63,890 bases of DNA. Source: UBA7446 sp965656545. Lineage in GTDB: Bacteria; Bacteroidota; Bacteroidia; Flavobacteriales; Flavobacteriaceae. Location: positions 1-63,890 of the forward strand of contig CBFHKZ010000007.1 of NCBI GenBank assembly GCA_965656545.1, written 5' to 3'. A program made the position numbers and the translations under genes. Positions 43,682 through 52,432 of the stretch are shown here, piece after piece. Positions within the stretch are counted from its first letter, which is position 1. Each line of letters starts with the position of its first letter. Under the pieces are notes generated by a model. It saw only the letters and a list, made by a program, of their open reading frames with translations, was not told the origin of the DNA and searched no databases.

Positions 43682-45444
43682 TGACTAAAAAAGGTTTCTA
43701 ACGCATTTGCTGCTATCATTTTAAAGACCACTTTGCCATCGGCAGTGCGATCAACTTCTTTGCATGAAAGCAATTTGTGTATCAATTCTATTTGTTCGTG
43801 CGCTGCCAAAGACCTACCCGACCGAATGCATCTTTGCTTGGCAAGGGTAAGTGCCATGATATCACGCTGAGAGAAGGCATGAACCGTGCCATTCGAAAGG
43901 GGTGTCAGCCAAGCTGACAAAAAGTGTGGTACATCGGCTGCTGCAAAAACTTCAGGAATGGCTTCAAACTCAATGGTGTCGGCCGCAGCACTTAACAAAC
44001 GAAAACCCATGTCGTGCAATTCGCTTTTATGTGCCTTCAACAAATCGATGCTAGGCTTGTCTAGCGTAATCGCCAACGGAACAGCCAAGGCTTGAGAAGC
44101 AACGGCTTCATCGTCCCATTTATGCATAAACTCCTCATAAAGGATGCGCGCGTGTGCCCTACTTTGATGCACAATCATAATGCCATTATCGTGTGGTGCA
44201 ATCAGATATTTCTGCTGCCATTGGAACGAGACATGAACATGATCGGTCTGTGGTGCTATTAGCGGTTCTGCGTGCTGTTGCTCGGGGAGGTCATCAAACC
44301 GCACAGCCCTAGTTGGCTGTTTTGATTGAAATGATGCGCCAAAAGGGTTAAAGTCGGGGTTAACGCTAATATTAGGCGCCACGGGAGCGGCCTTGTGTTT
44401 GGCATAAGGTGTTTCAAAGGAGGGATCCGTTGCAAAATCCAAAGCAGGTGCAATACTAAATTGCCCCAAACTGTGTTTGATGGCAGCGCGAAGGACGGCA
44501 TACAACGCATGGTCGTCTTCAAACTTAACTTCGGTTTTGGTGGGGTGTATGTTGATGTCCAATTGTGCTGGAGGAACCTCAAGGAATAGAAAATAACCCG
44601 GTTGTTGATCTGGTGATAGCAATCCTTCAAAAGCTGCCAAAACGGCATGATGGAGGTAACCATTTTTGATAAAACGGTTATTGACAAAGAAAAACTGTTG
44701 GTGCCTTGACTTCTTGGCAAATTTCGGTTTTAGCACAAACCCACTGACTTCAAGCAGTTCTGTTTTTTCATTGACAGGCACAAGACGCTCGTCAAACTTA
44801 GCGCCAAAAATATGCGAAATACGTTGGCGTCTGCTCGATGCGGGCAACTGAAAAACCTCGCTGCCGTTGTGTAAGAGCTCAAAATGAATGTCGTGATGTA
44901 CAAGAGCAACACGGTGGAATTCGTCGGTAATATGTCTAAATTCTACTTGTGGCGATTTTAAAAAATTACGCCTAGCGGGAATGTTAAAAAAGAGGTTTTT
45001 GACTGTTATGGAGGTGCCTTGCGAAGCTGTTGTACGCTGTTGTTGGTTTACCTCAGAGCCTGCAATATCTATGCGAACACCCAGGTCATCGTCCTTGGTT
45101 TTGGTGATAAGCTGTACTTGTGCAACCGCCGCAATACTGGCCATGGCCTCGCCCCTAAAGCCCATGGTGTTTAGTTTAAACAGGTCGGCTGCGGTGCTGA
45201 TTTTTGAAGTTGCGTGGCGTTCAAAGCACATGCGCGCATCGTTTTCGCTCATGCCCTTGCCGTTGTCCACCACTTGTATGTGTGCCTTGCCAGCTTCTTT
45301 GACAACAAGTGATATGCGCGTTGCACCGGCGTCAATGGCATTTTCCAATAGCTCTTTGACTACGGAAGCGGGCCTTTGCACCACCTCACCAGCAGCAATT
45401 TGATTGGCTACATGGTCGGGAAGTAATTGAATAACGTCTCCCAT
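43678..45444 (-). CDS. mutL: DNA mismatch repair protein MutL
   Basis: A 588-aa mismatch-repair matchmaker. The N-terminal GHKL ATPase is intact: ELLENAIDAGATRI, DNGKGM, TMGFRGEAMASI and the KTEVKF segment. In the C-terminal dimerisation domain, the endonuclease motif DQHAxxE is not kept: the segment reads HQSRAHARILYE (about 426-437), and the CPHGRP motif near the end is also absent, so this MutL probably lacks intrinsic nicking activity. ATG at 45444 is chosen over a TTG nine bases upstream because MGDVIQLLP is the conserved start. Confidence 0.94.
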   Translation of the reverse strand: MGDVIQLLPDHVANQIAAGEVVQRPASVVKELLENAIDAGATRISLVVKEAGKAHIQVVDNGKGMSENDARMCFERHATSKISTAADLFKLNTMGFRGEAMASIAAVAQVQLITKTKDDDLGVRIDIAGSEVNQQQRTTASQGTSITVKNLFFNIPARRNFLKSPQVEFRHITDEFHRVALVHHDIHFELLHNGSEVFQLPASSRRQRISHIFGAKFDERLVPVNEKTELLEVSGFVLKPKFAKKSRHQQFFFVNNRFIKNGYLHHAVLAAFEGLLSPDQQPGYFLFLEVPPAQLDINIHPTKTEVKFEDDHALYAVLRAAIKHSLGQFSIAPALDFATDPSFETPYAKHKAAPVAPNISVNPDFNPFGASFQSKQPTRAVRFDDLPEQQHAEPLIAPQTDHVHVSFQWQQKYLIAPHDNGIMIVHQSRAHARILYEEFMHKWDDEAVASQALAVPLAITLDKPSIDLLKAHKSELHDMGFRLLSAAADTIEFEAIPEVFAAADVPHFLSAWLTPLSNGTVHAFSQRDIMALTLAKQRCIRSGRSLAAHEQIELIHKLLSCKEVDRTADGKVVFKMIAANALETFFSQ

Positions 45445-45449
45445 ATTTT

Positions 45450-45731
45450 TCAAAAAATAGAAAGATCAAAGTCGAGCACATAGAGTGCCCCCAACAACAA
45501 CAAACCTATAATCATCAACAACAACGGAGATATCCCTTTGTTACCTCGATTGCGACTCATGCTGCGTGCTTCACGCCAATGTGCGCCAAAATCATTTTTG
45601 TTGGGCATGTCGCGATAACGCTCAAACGTATTTTCAAAAGCATAGGGATTTGTCTCCTCCTTTCCCTTGTAGTAGCGGGGGGTGTAGTTAAATCTTCTGT
45701 TGTTACGCTGTTTGTTAAAGGATAGTCGCAC
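45450..45731 (-). CDS. Small protein with C-terminal membrane anchor, 93 aa
   Basis: A basic, Arg/Asn-rich N-terminal half (about 1-65, with YTPRYYKGKEE and NPYAFENTFERYRD) is followed by one transmembrane helix (about 68-86, SPLLLMIIGLLLLGALYVL). The start is GTG, 17 nt after the minus-strand promoter element TACATTTG (45749-45756). It ends 5 bp before mutL and is probably the first gene of the mutL-rhomboid operon. No function recognised. Confidence 0.72.
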   Translation of the reverse strand: MRLSFNKQRNNRRFNYTPRYYKGKEETNPYAFENTFERYRDMPNKNDFGAHWREARSMSRNRGNKGISPLLLMIIGLLLLGALYVLDFDLSIF

Positions 45732-45748
45732 GGTCTCGGATTGAATAT

Positions 45749-45792
45749 CAAATGTACAAAAAGCGGACTAATACCTACAATAGCTATCTTTG
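45749..45792. promoter_or_regulatory. Divergent promoter pair
   Basis: Minus-strand TACATTTG (45756-45749) serves the 93-aa gene and mutL; plus-strand TATCTTTG (45785-45792) serves the nrnA-like gene, whose ATG follows 4 nt later (predicted leaderless). The two elements are only 28 bp apart, so polymerases at the two promoters should interfere. Confidence 0.55.
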
Positions 45793-45796
45793 TTTT

Positions 45797-46801
45797 ATGA
45801 TTGAAAACCAACTCGAACAATTAAAGCAATGGCTAGACAAGCCAGCAACGGTCGTAATTATACCTCACAAAAACCCCGATGGCGATGCCATGGGCAGCTG
45901 TTTGGCTTGGGAGGGCATGCTAAATAAACTGGGGCATAGCACCACCGTTATCGCACCTAACGACTACCCTACCTTCTTACATTGGCTCCCGGGACACGAC
46001 AGCGTTATGATTTATGAAAACAATCAAGAAGTAGCTGACAAGCTAATTGCCGCTGCAGATATGGTTTTCACACTCGACTTCAACACGCTCAAACGCATCG
46101 ACCAAATGGGCGTCCGTGTGGCAGAAAGTTCTGCCAAAAAAATCATGATTGACCACCATCAAGAGCCAGATGACTATCCCGACATCATGTTCTCAAACCC
46201 CGCCATAGGCTCAACATGCGAATTTGTGTTTCAAATTATGGAAGGACTGGGGCTGGTTCAGAACATAAATAAGGACATTGCCAGTTGTCTGTATACCGGA
46301 ATTGTAACCGATACGGGATCGTTTAGGTTTCCGAGTGTTACCGCAGCTACGCATCGTGCGGTGGCTACACTCATTGATGCGGGTGCAAACCACAGTCAGA
46401 TTCACGAAAAAATCAAGGACAATGCAAGACCCGACAGATTAAAACTATTGGGCATTGCGCTCAAAAACATGGTTTTTGTAACGGAATATAAGGCGGCTTA
46501 CATCACCATTAGCCAAGACGAATTAGACGCCTGCAACTACCAAAAAGGCGATACAGAAGGTTTTGTCAACTACGGACTATCTGTTGCTGGAGTTGAAATG
46601 GCAGTGCTTATGACAGAAAGCAAAAAAGAAGACATGATTAAAATATCCTTTAGAAGTAAGGGAGATTTGGCCGTTAACCTATTCGCTAAAACCTATTTTG
46701 AAGGCGGTGGACACATCAATGCCGCCGGCGGAAAATCGAACAAATCGCTACAAGAAACGGAGGCCTATTTTCTCAAATCACTGGCTACATTTTTATCATG
46801 A
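45797..46801 (+). CDS. nrnA: Bifunctional oligoribonuclease/PAP phosphatase NrnA-like (DHH family)
   Basis: A 334-aa DHH-DHHA1 phosphoesterase. Metal-binding motifs: HKNPDGDAMGS (motif I), DFNTLKRID (II), IDHHQEPDDYPD (DHH, III), YTGIVTDTGSFRF (IV), and the DHHA1 substrate motif GGGHINAAGG at the C-terminus. It should degrade very short RNA oligonucleotides and 3'-phosphoadenosine 5'-phosphate. The ATG at 45797 follows the -7 element by 4 nt; an earlier in-frame start would lie upstream of the promoter. Confidence 0.9.
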   Translation: MIENQLEQLKQWLDKPATVVIIPHKNPDGDAMGSCLAWEGMLNKLGHSTTVIAPNDYPTFLHWLPGHDSVMIYENNQEVADKLIAAADMVFTLDFNTLKRIDQMGVRVAESSAKKIMIDHHQEPDDYPDIMFSNPAIGSTCEFVFQIMEGLGLVQNINKDIASCLYTGIVTDTGSFRFPSVTAATHRAVATLIDAGANHSQIHEKIKDNARPDRLKLLGIALKNMVFVTEYKAAYITISQDELDACNYQKGDTEGFVNYGLSVAGVEMAVLMTESKKEDMIKISFRSKGDLAVNLFAKTYFEGGGHINAAGGKSNKSLQETEAYFLKSLATFLS

Positions 46802-46813
46802 CCACATATTTTG

Positions 46814-46821
46814 TACTTTTC
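46814..46821 (+). promoter_or_regulatory. -7-like element of the PPIase gene
   Basis: TACTTTTC, one mismatch to TAnnTTTG, 18 nt before the ATG at 46840. Confidence 0.35.
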
Positions 46822-46839
46822 CAACCTTAAATTTAAAAC

Positions 46840-47925
46840 ATGAACAACAAAACCCTATTCACAGCATTTATTCTAACCCTAATTGTTGGATGCTCAACTT
46901 CAAAAAATGGCTTAGACAAAGGGCTTTATGCTGAATTCAACACCAACAAAGGAACCATCACGCTTCAGCTTACCTATGACCAAACACCCAATACGGTAGC
47001 GAACTTTGTCTCCTTGGCAGAAGGAACAAACAACCAAGTAGACAGTATTTATCTTGGTAAAAAATATTATGACGGTCTCGTCTTTCACCGTGTCATCCCT
47101 GATTTTATGATTCAAGGCGGGGACCCGTCAGCAACGGGAAGCGGTGGTCCTGGATATGCTTTTGAGGATGAAATTATTGAAACCCTAAAACACGATGGCC
47201 CAGGGGTTTTGTCTATGGCAAATGCCGGACCCAACACCAATGGAAGCCAATTCTTTATCACCCACAAAGAAACACCTTGGTTAGATGGGAAACACAGTGT
47301 TTTTGGCAAGGTAATTTCGGGTCAAAAAGTGGTAGACTCCATTCAACAAAACGATACCATAGTATCGGTTAACATTATTCGTAAGGGTAGCCAAGCAAGA
47401 AAATTCAAAGCGGATAAGATTTTTGATGCATATTTTGACGGTATTGAAGAGAGAAAAGCAGCCAAGCTTGCCGCACAAGAAAAAGTAAAGTCAGAAAAAG
47501 CAGCAGCCTTGAGCGCGCTCAAAGCAGATGCAACGGTGACCAAAAGTGGATTGGCCTATGTCATCACTTCCAAAACAGATGGTGCCGCTGTTGTACCAGG
47601 AAAAACAGCACGTACGCACTATGCGGTTTATTTTGAAAATGGGGATTTGCTGGATACTTCAATATCAGAAGTCGCAAAGGCTTATGGAAAACACGACCAC
47701 AGACGTGAGAGCGGCGGTGGTTACAAACCCATTGAGGCGCGCGTTGATCCAGAAGTATCGCTTATTGCGGGCTTTAAAGAAGGCTTATCCTTACTTAAAG
47801 AAGGCGAAAAAGCAACGCTTTACCTCCCTTATCAAATCGCTTATGGCGAAGAAGGAAATGCTGTAATTCCACCCAAATCAACGCTTATTTTTGAAGTGGA
47901 AGTTGTTGAGCTCGTCGGGGAATGA
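46840..47925 (+). CDS. Lipoprotein with fused cyclophilin and FKBP prolyl isomerase domains
   Basis: A 361-aa protein. The lipobox LIVGC places the lipidated Cys at residue 18. A cyclophilin domain follows (about 27-190, with FHRVIPDFMIQGGDP and GSQFFIT), then a Lys/Ala-rich helical linker (about 205-235), then an FKBP domain (about 255-361, ending in YGEEGNAVIPPKSTLIFEVE). Both are peptidyl-prolyl isomerases, so this is a two-headed periplasmic folding factor. It overlaps the DUF3810 gene by 4 bp. Confidence 0.9.
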   Translation: MNNKTLFTAFILTLIVGCSTSKNGLDKGLYAEFNTNKGTITLQLTYDQTPNTVANFVSLAEGTNNQVDSIYLGKKYYDGLVFHRVIPDFMIQGGDPSATGSGGPGYAFEDEIIETLKHDGPGVLSMANAGPNTNGSQFFITHKETPWLDGKHSVFGKVISGQKVVDSIQQNDTIVSVNIIRKGSQARKFKADKIFDAYFDGIEERKAAKLAAQEKVKSEKAAALSALKADATVTKSGLAYVITSKTDGAAVVPGKTARTHYAVYFENGDLLDTSISEVAKAYGKHDHRRESGGGYKPIEARVDPEVSLIAGFKEGLSLLKEGEKATLYLPYQIAYGEEGNAVIPPKSTLIFEVEVVELVGE

Positions 47926-48956
47926 TTTTTAGAATACGGCATTTAATACTGCTGTGTTTCTTCCTGTTCTTTTTGGGTTTTCTAATACTGCCTTTAGACA
48001 ATGAATGGGTGCAAAGCCTCTATGGTCAAAGCATCTATCCCAACATAGCAGCCGTAAATCAGTTTTTGTGGTCAAAAGTGCCCTTTTCGATTGGTGATTT
48101 AGGGTATGCAATTGGAATACTACTCATCTTTATCAGGTTAAAACGTTTTAAGTTCAAACGCCATATTGGGCTGGTGCTTACTACTGTTTTTGTCATCATT
48201 AGCTTGTTCTATGTCTCTTGGGGCATGCATTATTTTAAAACCCCATTGCGTGTTTCGCGCAAACTACCAGCCACCATATCCGTGGAGCATTTAAAAGAGA
48301 CAACCCAACATTATGCCCATGCATTAACAGCACTGCACCAACAAATAAGCTCAGACCCTGAAACAGCAGTAGTAATACCTTTGAAAACTGACGCACTGCT
48401 TGCCTTGGCTACCTCCACAATGGAACATTCTAGCTTGCGCCCCTCCAAAATTCACGGCAGGGCAAAAGCCACCCTATTCCCTACCCTGTTGAGTTATATG
48501 GGTTTTGGTGGTTATTTAAACCCTTTTACGCACGAAGCCCAAGTAAACACCTTACAGCCCAAGCTTCGTGTGCTTACGACTGCCTGTCATGAAATTGCAC
48601 ATCAATGGGGAATTGCTGCAGAAGATGAAGCCAACTATATCAGCATCAAAGCAACAACTGCTTCAGAAGTCGCAATGGTTCGTTATGCAGGGCATCTCTT
48701 GGCTTTTCAGCATTTGGTCAATAGCCTGTACAGAACAGACGCACAACAAGCAAAAGCAGTAATGGACAAGCTGCCTGAGGGAATTCTAGAAAACATCAGA
48801 GAAGTACGTGCGTTCTGGTTAAAATATCAAAATCCTTTTGAGGTAGTTTTTGAACGCAGTTACGACCAATACCTAAAAGCCAACCACCAACAAGCAGGGA
48901 TTAAAAGCTACTCGCTGGTGGTCGATCTTCTGGTTGATGATTATATCAATCGATAA
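47922..48956 (+). CDS. DUF3810 family membrane protein with zincin motif
   Basis: A 344-aa protein with three N-terminal transmembrane helices (about 7-25, 57-72, 83-100) and a soluble domain. It carries HEIAHQWG (His223, Glu224, His227) followed by EDEANYI, the layout of a gluzincin-type metallopeptidase active site. This fits DUF3810, a Bacteroidota family of presumed membrane peptidases. Substrate unknown. ATGA overlap with the PPIase gene; its 3' end overlaps the convergent BNR-repeat gene by 11 bp. Confidence 0.82.
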   Translation: MIFRIRHLILLCFFLFFLGFLILPLDNEWVQSLYGQSIYPNIAAVNQFLWSKVPFSIGDLGYAIGILLIFIRLKRFKFKRHIGLVLTTVFVIISLFYVSWGMHYFKTPLRVSRKLPATISVEHLKETTQHYAHALTALHQQISSDPETAVVIPLKTDALLALATSTMEHSSLRPSKIHGRAKATLFPTLLSYMGFGGYLNPFTHEAQVNTLQPKLRVLTTACHEIAHQWGIAAEDEANYISIKATTASEVAMVRYAGHLLAFQHLVNSLYRTDAQQAKAVMDKLPEGILENIREVRAFWLKYQNPFEVVFERSYDQYLKANHQQAGIKSYSLVVDLLVDDYINR

Positions 48957-51900
48957 TAACAGGCAAGCCCAACGCTTCACTATCGCTTATGGCTTTAGCT
49001 GTTGCGGCTGCAAGTGCATCCACTTGTGGCGCTAATTCATTGAGCAAGGCTACTGCCATATCATAGCTTTCCATGTGCATGGCTGTTGGACCGTAGGTAT
49101 TGGAATAAAAACCGCGCGATGCCACAGATATCCTAAACGAAAGTGTTGGGGTATCTTTCTCCCCTACTTCCCTTTTAGCTTCACTACCGTCAATCTTACG
49201 TGCCAAGTTATAATGCTGCTTTTGCAAGTCATATACCGTCTTATGAAGCACATCTTGATCGGTTTGTGCAAAACCAATTGCTTTTGATAAAGCTGCTATT
49301 TTCTTCTTGGTTTTCTCAAGCTTATTGTCCATGATTTCTGATTTCACATACAGTGTATTAAGCTTGGCTTTGTATGTATTATGCGAAGCGGCCTTTGGGT
49401 TTGTCAATACATTCTGACGTAGTCGTGCTACTTCAAATGCTTCCTTTGGTGTAAGCTGAAGCAGTGCGCCATTGTGCTTTTTAAACAATTGCACATAGTA
49501 AGTGCCTGGTGCTACATCAGAACGCAATCCCGTACCGCTATCGCGACTGGAATGAATGTCCAATGCCGATGCAAGACGCTCGCGCAAATCCCAATGCTTC
49601 CGATGGATTCCCTTGGTATATGCCTCCGTTATTTCCGTTAACACTTTGCCAGAAGCATCTGTCACACGCAATATGGCTTGTGGCTTCTTTTCAAAATCCT
49701 CGGCATCTAAGGCCTCCCAGCCAGGGAATGGAATATCCTTTTTATCTTTCTTCAATTTCTTTTCGGATGCCTTACGCTTGGCCTTTATGGTTTTGGTGTC
49801 GTTTGCGATATAGTAGGTGAACTGTGCACCATAAGTTGGGTTTTTCGCTGTGTAAAAAGATGCGCCTTGACTAGAAGTACCGCCACGCTCTTGCACATAT
49901 TGCAAGGCTTTTTCTACAGGGAAAAGTTGATCTCCTTTTGCTAGGTTTTCGTCTGAAATTGCACGCAGTGGGCTGTAGTCATCAAGGATATAAAAACTAC
50001 GGCCAAAAGTAGCGGCTACCAGATCGTTTTCACGTTTTTGGATAGCCAAATCACGCACTGAAATTGTGGGCATGCCATTGCTGAATTTGTGCCAAGCATC
50101 GCCTTGGTTTAGGCTTACATAAACCCCGTATTCTGTTCCCAAAAACAGCAGTTGGGGATTTACGTGATCTTGAACCAGTCGCCATATGAGCGTACCTTCT
50201 GGAATACCTTTGGTGATGGATTTCCATGACTTGCCGCCATTTGTTGTTTTGTAGAGCATGGGGCGATAGTCACCAAATTTGTGGTTGTCCAATGCCACAT
50301 AGGCAACGTTAGCATCAAACATATCGGCTTTGATATCATTGATAAAGGCCGTAGCAGGCGCGTCTGGGAGCTTGTCAACAGTCTGCGAGCTCCAAGTGGC
50401 ACCACCGTCTTTGGTAGCGTGCAAGAGTCCGTCGTCTGTACCGGCATATAAAATATTTTCGTCTTGTGCAGATTCAGCCAAAGAAGTAATGGTGTTATAG
50501 GTTGACATGGCATAAACATCCCAAGCGGCATCCCAACTCTGTTGGCGACCCATAATCGGTAATGCTAGGCGTTCTTCATTTTTTGTTAAATCTGAGGATA
50601 TGGCATTCCAACTGTCTCCCCTATTTTCGGATCGCCAAACACGTTGTGAACCGAAATAAAGCCGCTTTGGGTCGTGTTGGCTCACCAATATAGGCGCATC
50701 CCAATTGAAGCGCTCATAAGGCTCGTCTAGCCCGTTTTGGGGGCGTATGTACACTGCTTCGCCTGTTGTTCGGTCTACACGGTGTAAATTACCTTGTTGC
50801 GACTGTGCATATACAATATCTGGATTACCTGGCTCGGTGGCAGGTTGGTGTCCATCGCCGCCCAATAACACAAACCAATCTGCATTGCTGATGCCATTTC
50901 TGTTGAAGGTCTGTGAAGGTCCTCCTTGGGTATTGTTGTCTTGCGTACCTCCAAAAATATTATAGAAAGGATAAGCATCATCCACAGCAAGTTTGTAAAA
51001 CTGTGTCAGCGGAAGGTTGTTGACAAACTTCCAGTTTTCTGTATCGTCAAAAGTTTCGTAAATACCGCCGTCAGTACCCACCAATATGTAGTTGGGATCA
51101 TCGGCTTTAAAGACCATAGCATGATTGTCGGAGTGTTTGTTGGATTCTTTCATGGTATAGAAGTCCTTACCGCCATTTTCAGAAACCAATACACGAACGT
51201 TCATCAAATAAATACGATCAAAATGATGAGGCGAAGCCACCAACTCTTGATAGTAATGTGGTCCTGTACCACCTGAAACGGTGTCGGACATCTTTTCCCA
51301 ACTTTCACCTGCATTTGCTGAACGATAAACACCACCTTTTTTGCGATCTAACTCAATAGCTGCGTAAATAACATCGGGCTGCATTGGAGAAATAGCCAAT
51401 CCAATTTTACCCATATTAGAGGATGGCAAACCTGTTTTAAGTTTGCGCCAGCTTTCACCCCCGTCAACAGATTTATAGATGGCTGTTCCGGGTCCACCAC
51501 CCATATAAGCCGCTACGTTGCGGTGTCTTTGCCAACTGGCTGCATAGAGTACGTTTGGATCACGTGGATCAATGAGAAGATCGGTAACTCCCGTCCATTC
51601 GTCCAAATCCATGGTTTGTTTCCACGTAGCTCCGCCATCTGTGGTTTTATATAAACCCCGTTCGCCTCCTGAACTCCACAACGGGCCTTGAGCGGCTACC
51701 CACAGCGTATTTGAATCTGTTGGGTGTACAATAATTTTAGAAATATGTTCTGATTTTTTAAGCCCTTTGTTTTTCCAGGTTTTACCCCCGTCACGACTCA
51801 AATACATGCCATGACCAATACCTACGTGTCTGCCTCCTACATTCTCCCCGGTTCCCAACCAAACGGTTTGGCTGTTGTTGGGGTCTAGCGTAATGGCGCC

Positions 51901-52191
51901 TGTGGAATAGAACGGCTGCTTATCTGCTAGCGGTTTCCAAGTAGTTCCAGCATTTGTTGTTTTCCATACACCACCCGAACCTACAGCAACGTACCAAACG
52001 TTTTCATTATTGGGGTCAATGGCAATATCCGCGATACGACCCGACATAAACGCTGGGCCTACGCTGCGAAAGGAAAAGCCGCCTAAGGCATTTTCAATTG
52101 GACTCTTGTCCTTTTCTTTTTCGTTGTCTTGTGACTGCGCTGGTGTGTAAGAAAGTAAAAGCGCTGCAAATAAGAAGGTAATAAGTCTCAT
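48946..52191 (-). CDS. Large exported BNR-repeat (VPS10/sortilin-like) protein
   Basis: A 1081-aa exported protein. Signal peptide MRLITFLFAALLLSYTPAQS at the ATG at 52191 decides the start; the longer open frame upstream runs through the palindromic repeat at 52278 and is rejected. The N-terminal two thirds are beta-propeller repeats of the BNR/sortilin type, with Asp-box-like units such as SRDGGKTWKN, SVDGGESWRK, SANAGESWEK and TKDGGATWSS. The C-terminal 300 residues contain two helical coiled segments and no motif I know. Such proteins are often annotated as glycosyl hydrolases, but no catalytic residues can be assigned; a binding or scaffold role is equally likely. Confidence 0.82.
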   Translation of the reverse strand: MRLITFLFAALLLSYTPAQSQDNEKEKDKSPIENALGGFSFRSVGPAFMSGRIADIAIDPNNENVWYVAVGSGGVWKTTNAGTTWKPLADKQPFYSTGAITLDPNNSQTVWLGTGENVGGRHVGIGHGMYLSRDGGKTWKNKGLKKSEHISKIIVHPTDSNTLWVAAQGPLWSSGGERGLYKTTDGGATWKQTMDLDEWTGVTDLLIDPRDPNVLYAASWQRHRNVAAYMGGGPGTAIYKSVDGGESWRKLKTGLPSSNMGKIGLAISPMQPDVIYAAIELDRKKGGVYRSANAGESWEKMSDTVSGGTGPHYYQELVASPHHFDRIYLMNVRVLVSENGGKDFYTMKESNKHSDNHAMVFKADDPNYILVGTDGGIYETFDDTENWKFVNNLPLTQFYKLAVDDAYPFYNIFGGTQDNNTQGGPSQTFNRNGISNADWFVLLGGDGHQPATEPGNPDIVYAQSQQGNLHRVDRTTGEAVYIRPQNGLDEPYERFNWDAPILVSQHDPKRLYFGSQRVWRSENRGDSWNAISSDLTKNEERLALPIMGRQQSWDAAWDVYAMSTYNTITSLAESAQDENILYAGTDDGLLHATKDGGATWSSQTVDKLPDAPATAFINDIKADMFDANVAYVALDNHKFGDYRPMLYKTTNGGKSWKSITKGIPEGTLIWRLVQDHVNPQLLFLGTEYGVYVSLNQGDAWHKFSNGMPTISVRDLAIQKRENDLVAATFGRSFYILDDYSPLRAISDENLAKGDQLFPVEKALQYVQERGGTSSQGASFYTAKNPTYGAQFTYYIANDTKTIKAKRKASEKKLKKDKKDIPFPGWEALDAEDFEKKPQAILRVTDASGKVLTEITEAYTKGIHRKHWDLRERLASALDIHSSRDSGTGLRSDVAPGTYYVQLFKKHNGALLQLTPKEAFEVARLRQNVLTNPKAASHNTYKAKLNTLYVKSEIMDNKLEKTKKKIAALSKAIGFAQTDQDVLHKTVYDLQKQHYNLARKIDGSEAKREVGEKDTPTLSFRISVASRGFYSNTYGPTAMHMESYDMAVALLNELAPQVDALAAATAKAISDSEALGLPVIID

Positions 52192-52277
52192 TATGAAGAG
52201 TTTAAAAATTAGTATGTGAATGTAATATTTATTTTTTAAATCGTAAACGCGTTTAAACGTTTTGGGTATAAGCGAAG

Positions 52278-52319
52278 CTGCCTGCGGCCCGTCTGAACGG
52301 TACGGGCAGGGCAGGCAGG
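52278..52319. repeat. Palindromic G+C-rich element, second locus
   Basis: A 42-nt imperfect palindrome (left CTGCCTGCGGCCCGT, right ACGGGCAGGGCAGGCAGG) lies between the BNR-repeat gene and rlmD. Its right half differs at only two positions from the long-form element inside the tRNA-like unit at 58-100. It stands out in A+T-rich flanks and lies in no gene. Confidence 0.7.
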
Positions 52320-52420
52320 AATGAGGTGAAAACAGGGCTGAAAATGACAATTTTTTAACAAATCGAAAAAGTTTAAGCGAGTTCCATAAGCAGATATCCG
52401 ATTAATGCATAAGCAATGTG

Positions 52421-52428
52421 TATTTTTG
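52421..52428 (+). promoter_or_regulatory. -7 promoter element of rlmD
   Basis: TATTTTTG ends 4 nt before the rlmD ATG at 52433; predicted leaderless start. Confidence 0.5.
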
Positions 52429-52432
52429 CGCC

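Noticed and set aside
48946..52191. Call as a genuine glycoside hydrolase
   Set aside because: BNR/Asp-box repeats alone are shared with non-enzymatic sortilin-like propellers, and no sialidase-type catalytic Arg triad or Tyr/Glu pair could be placed.
52192..52350. Longer start for the BNR-repeat protein
   Set aside because: The extension has no coding character, includes the palindromic repeat and would bury the signal peptide.
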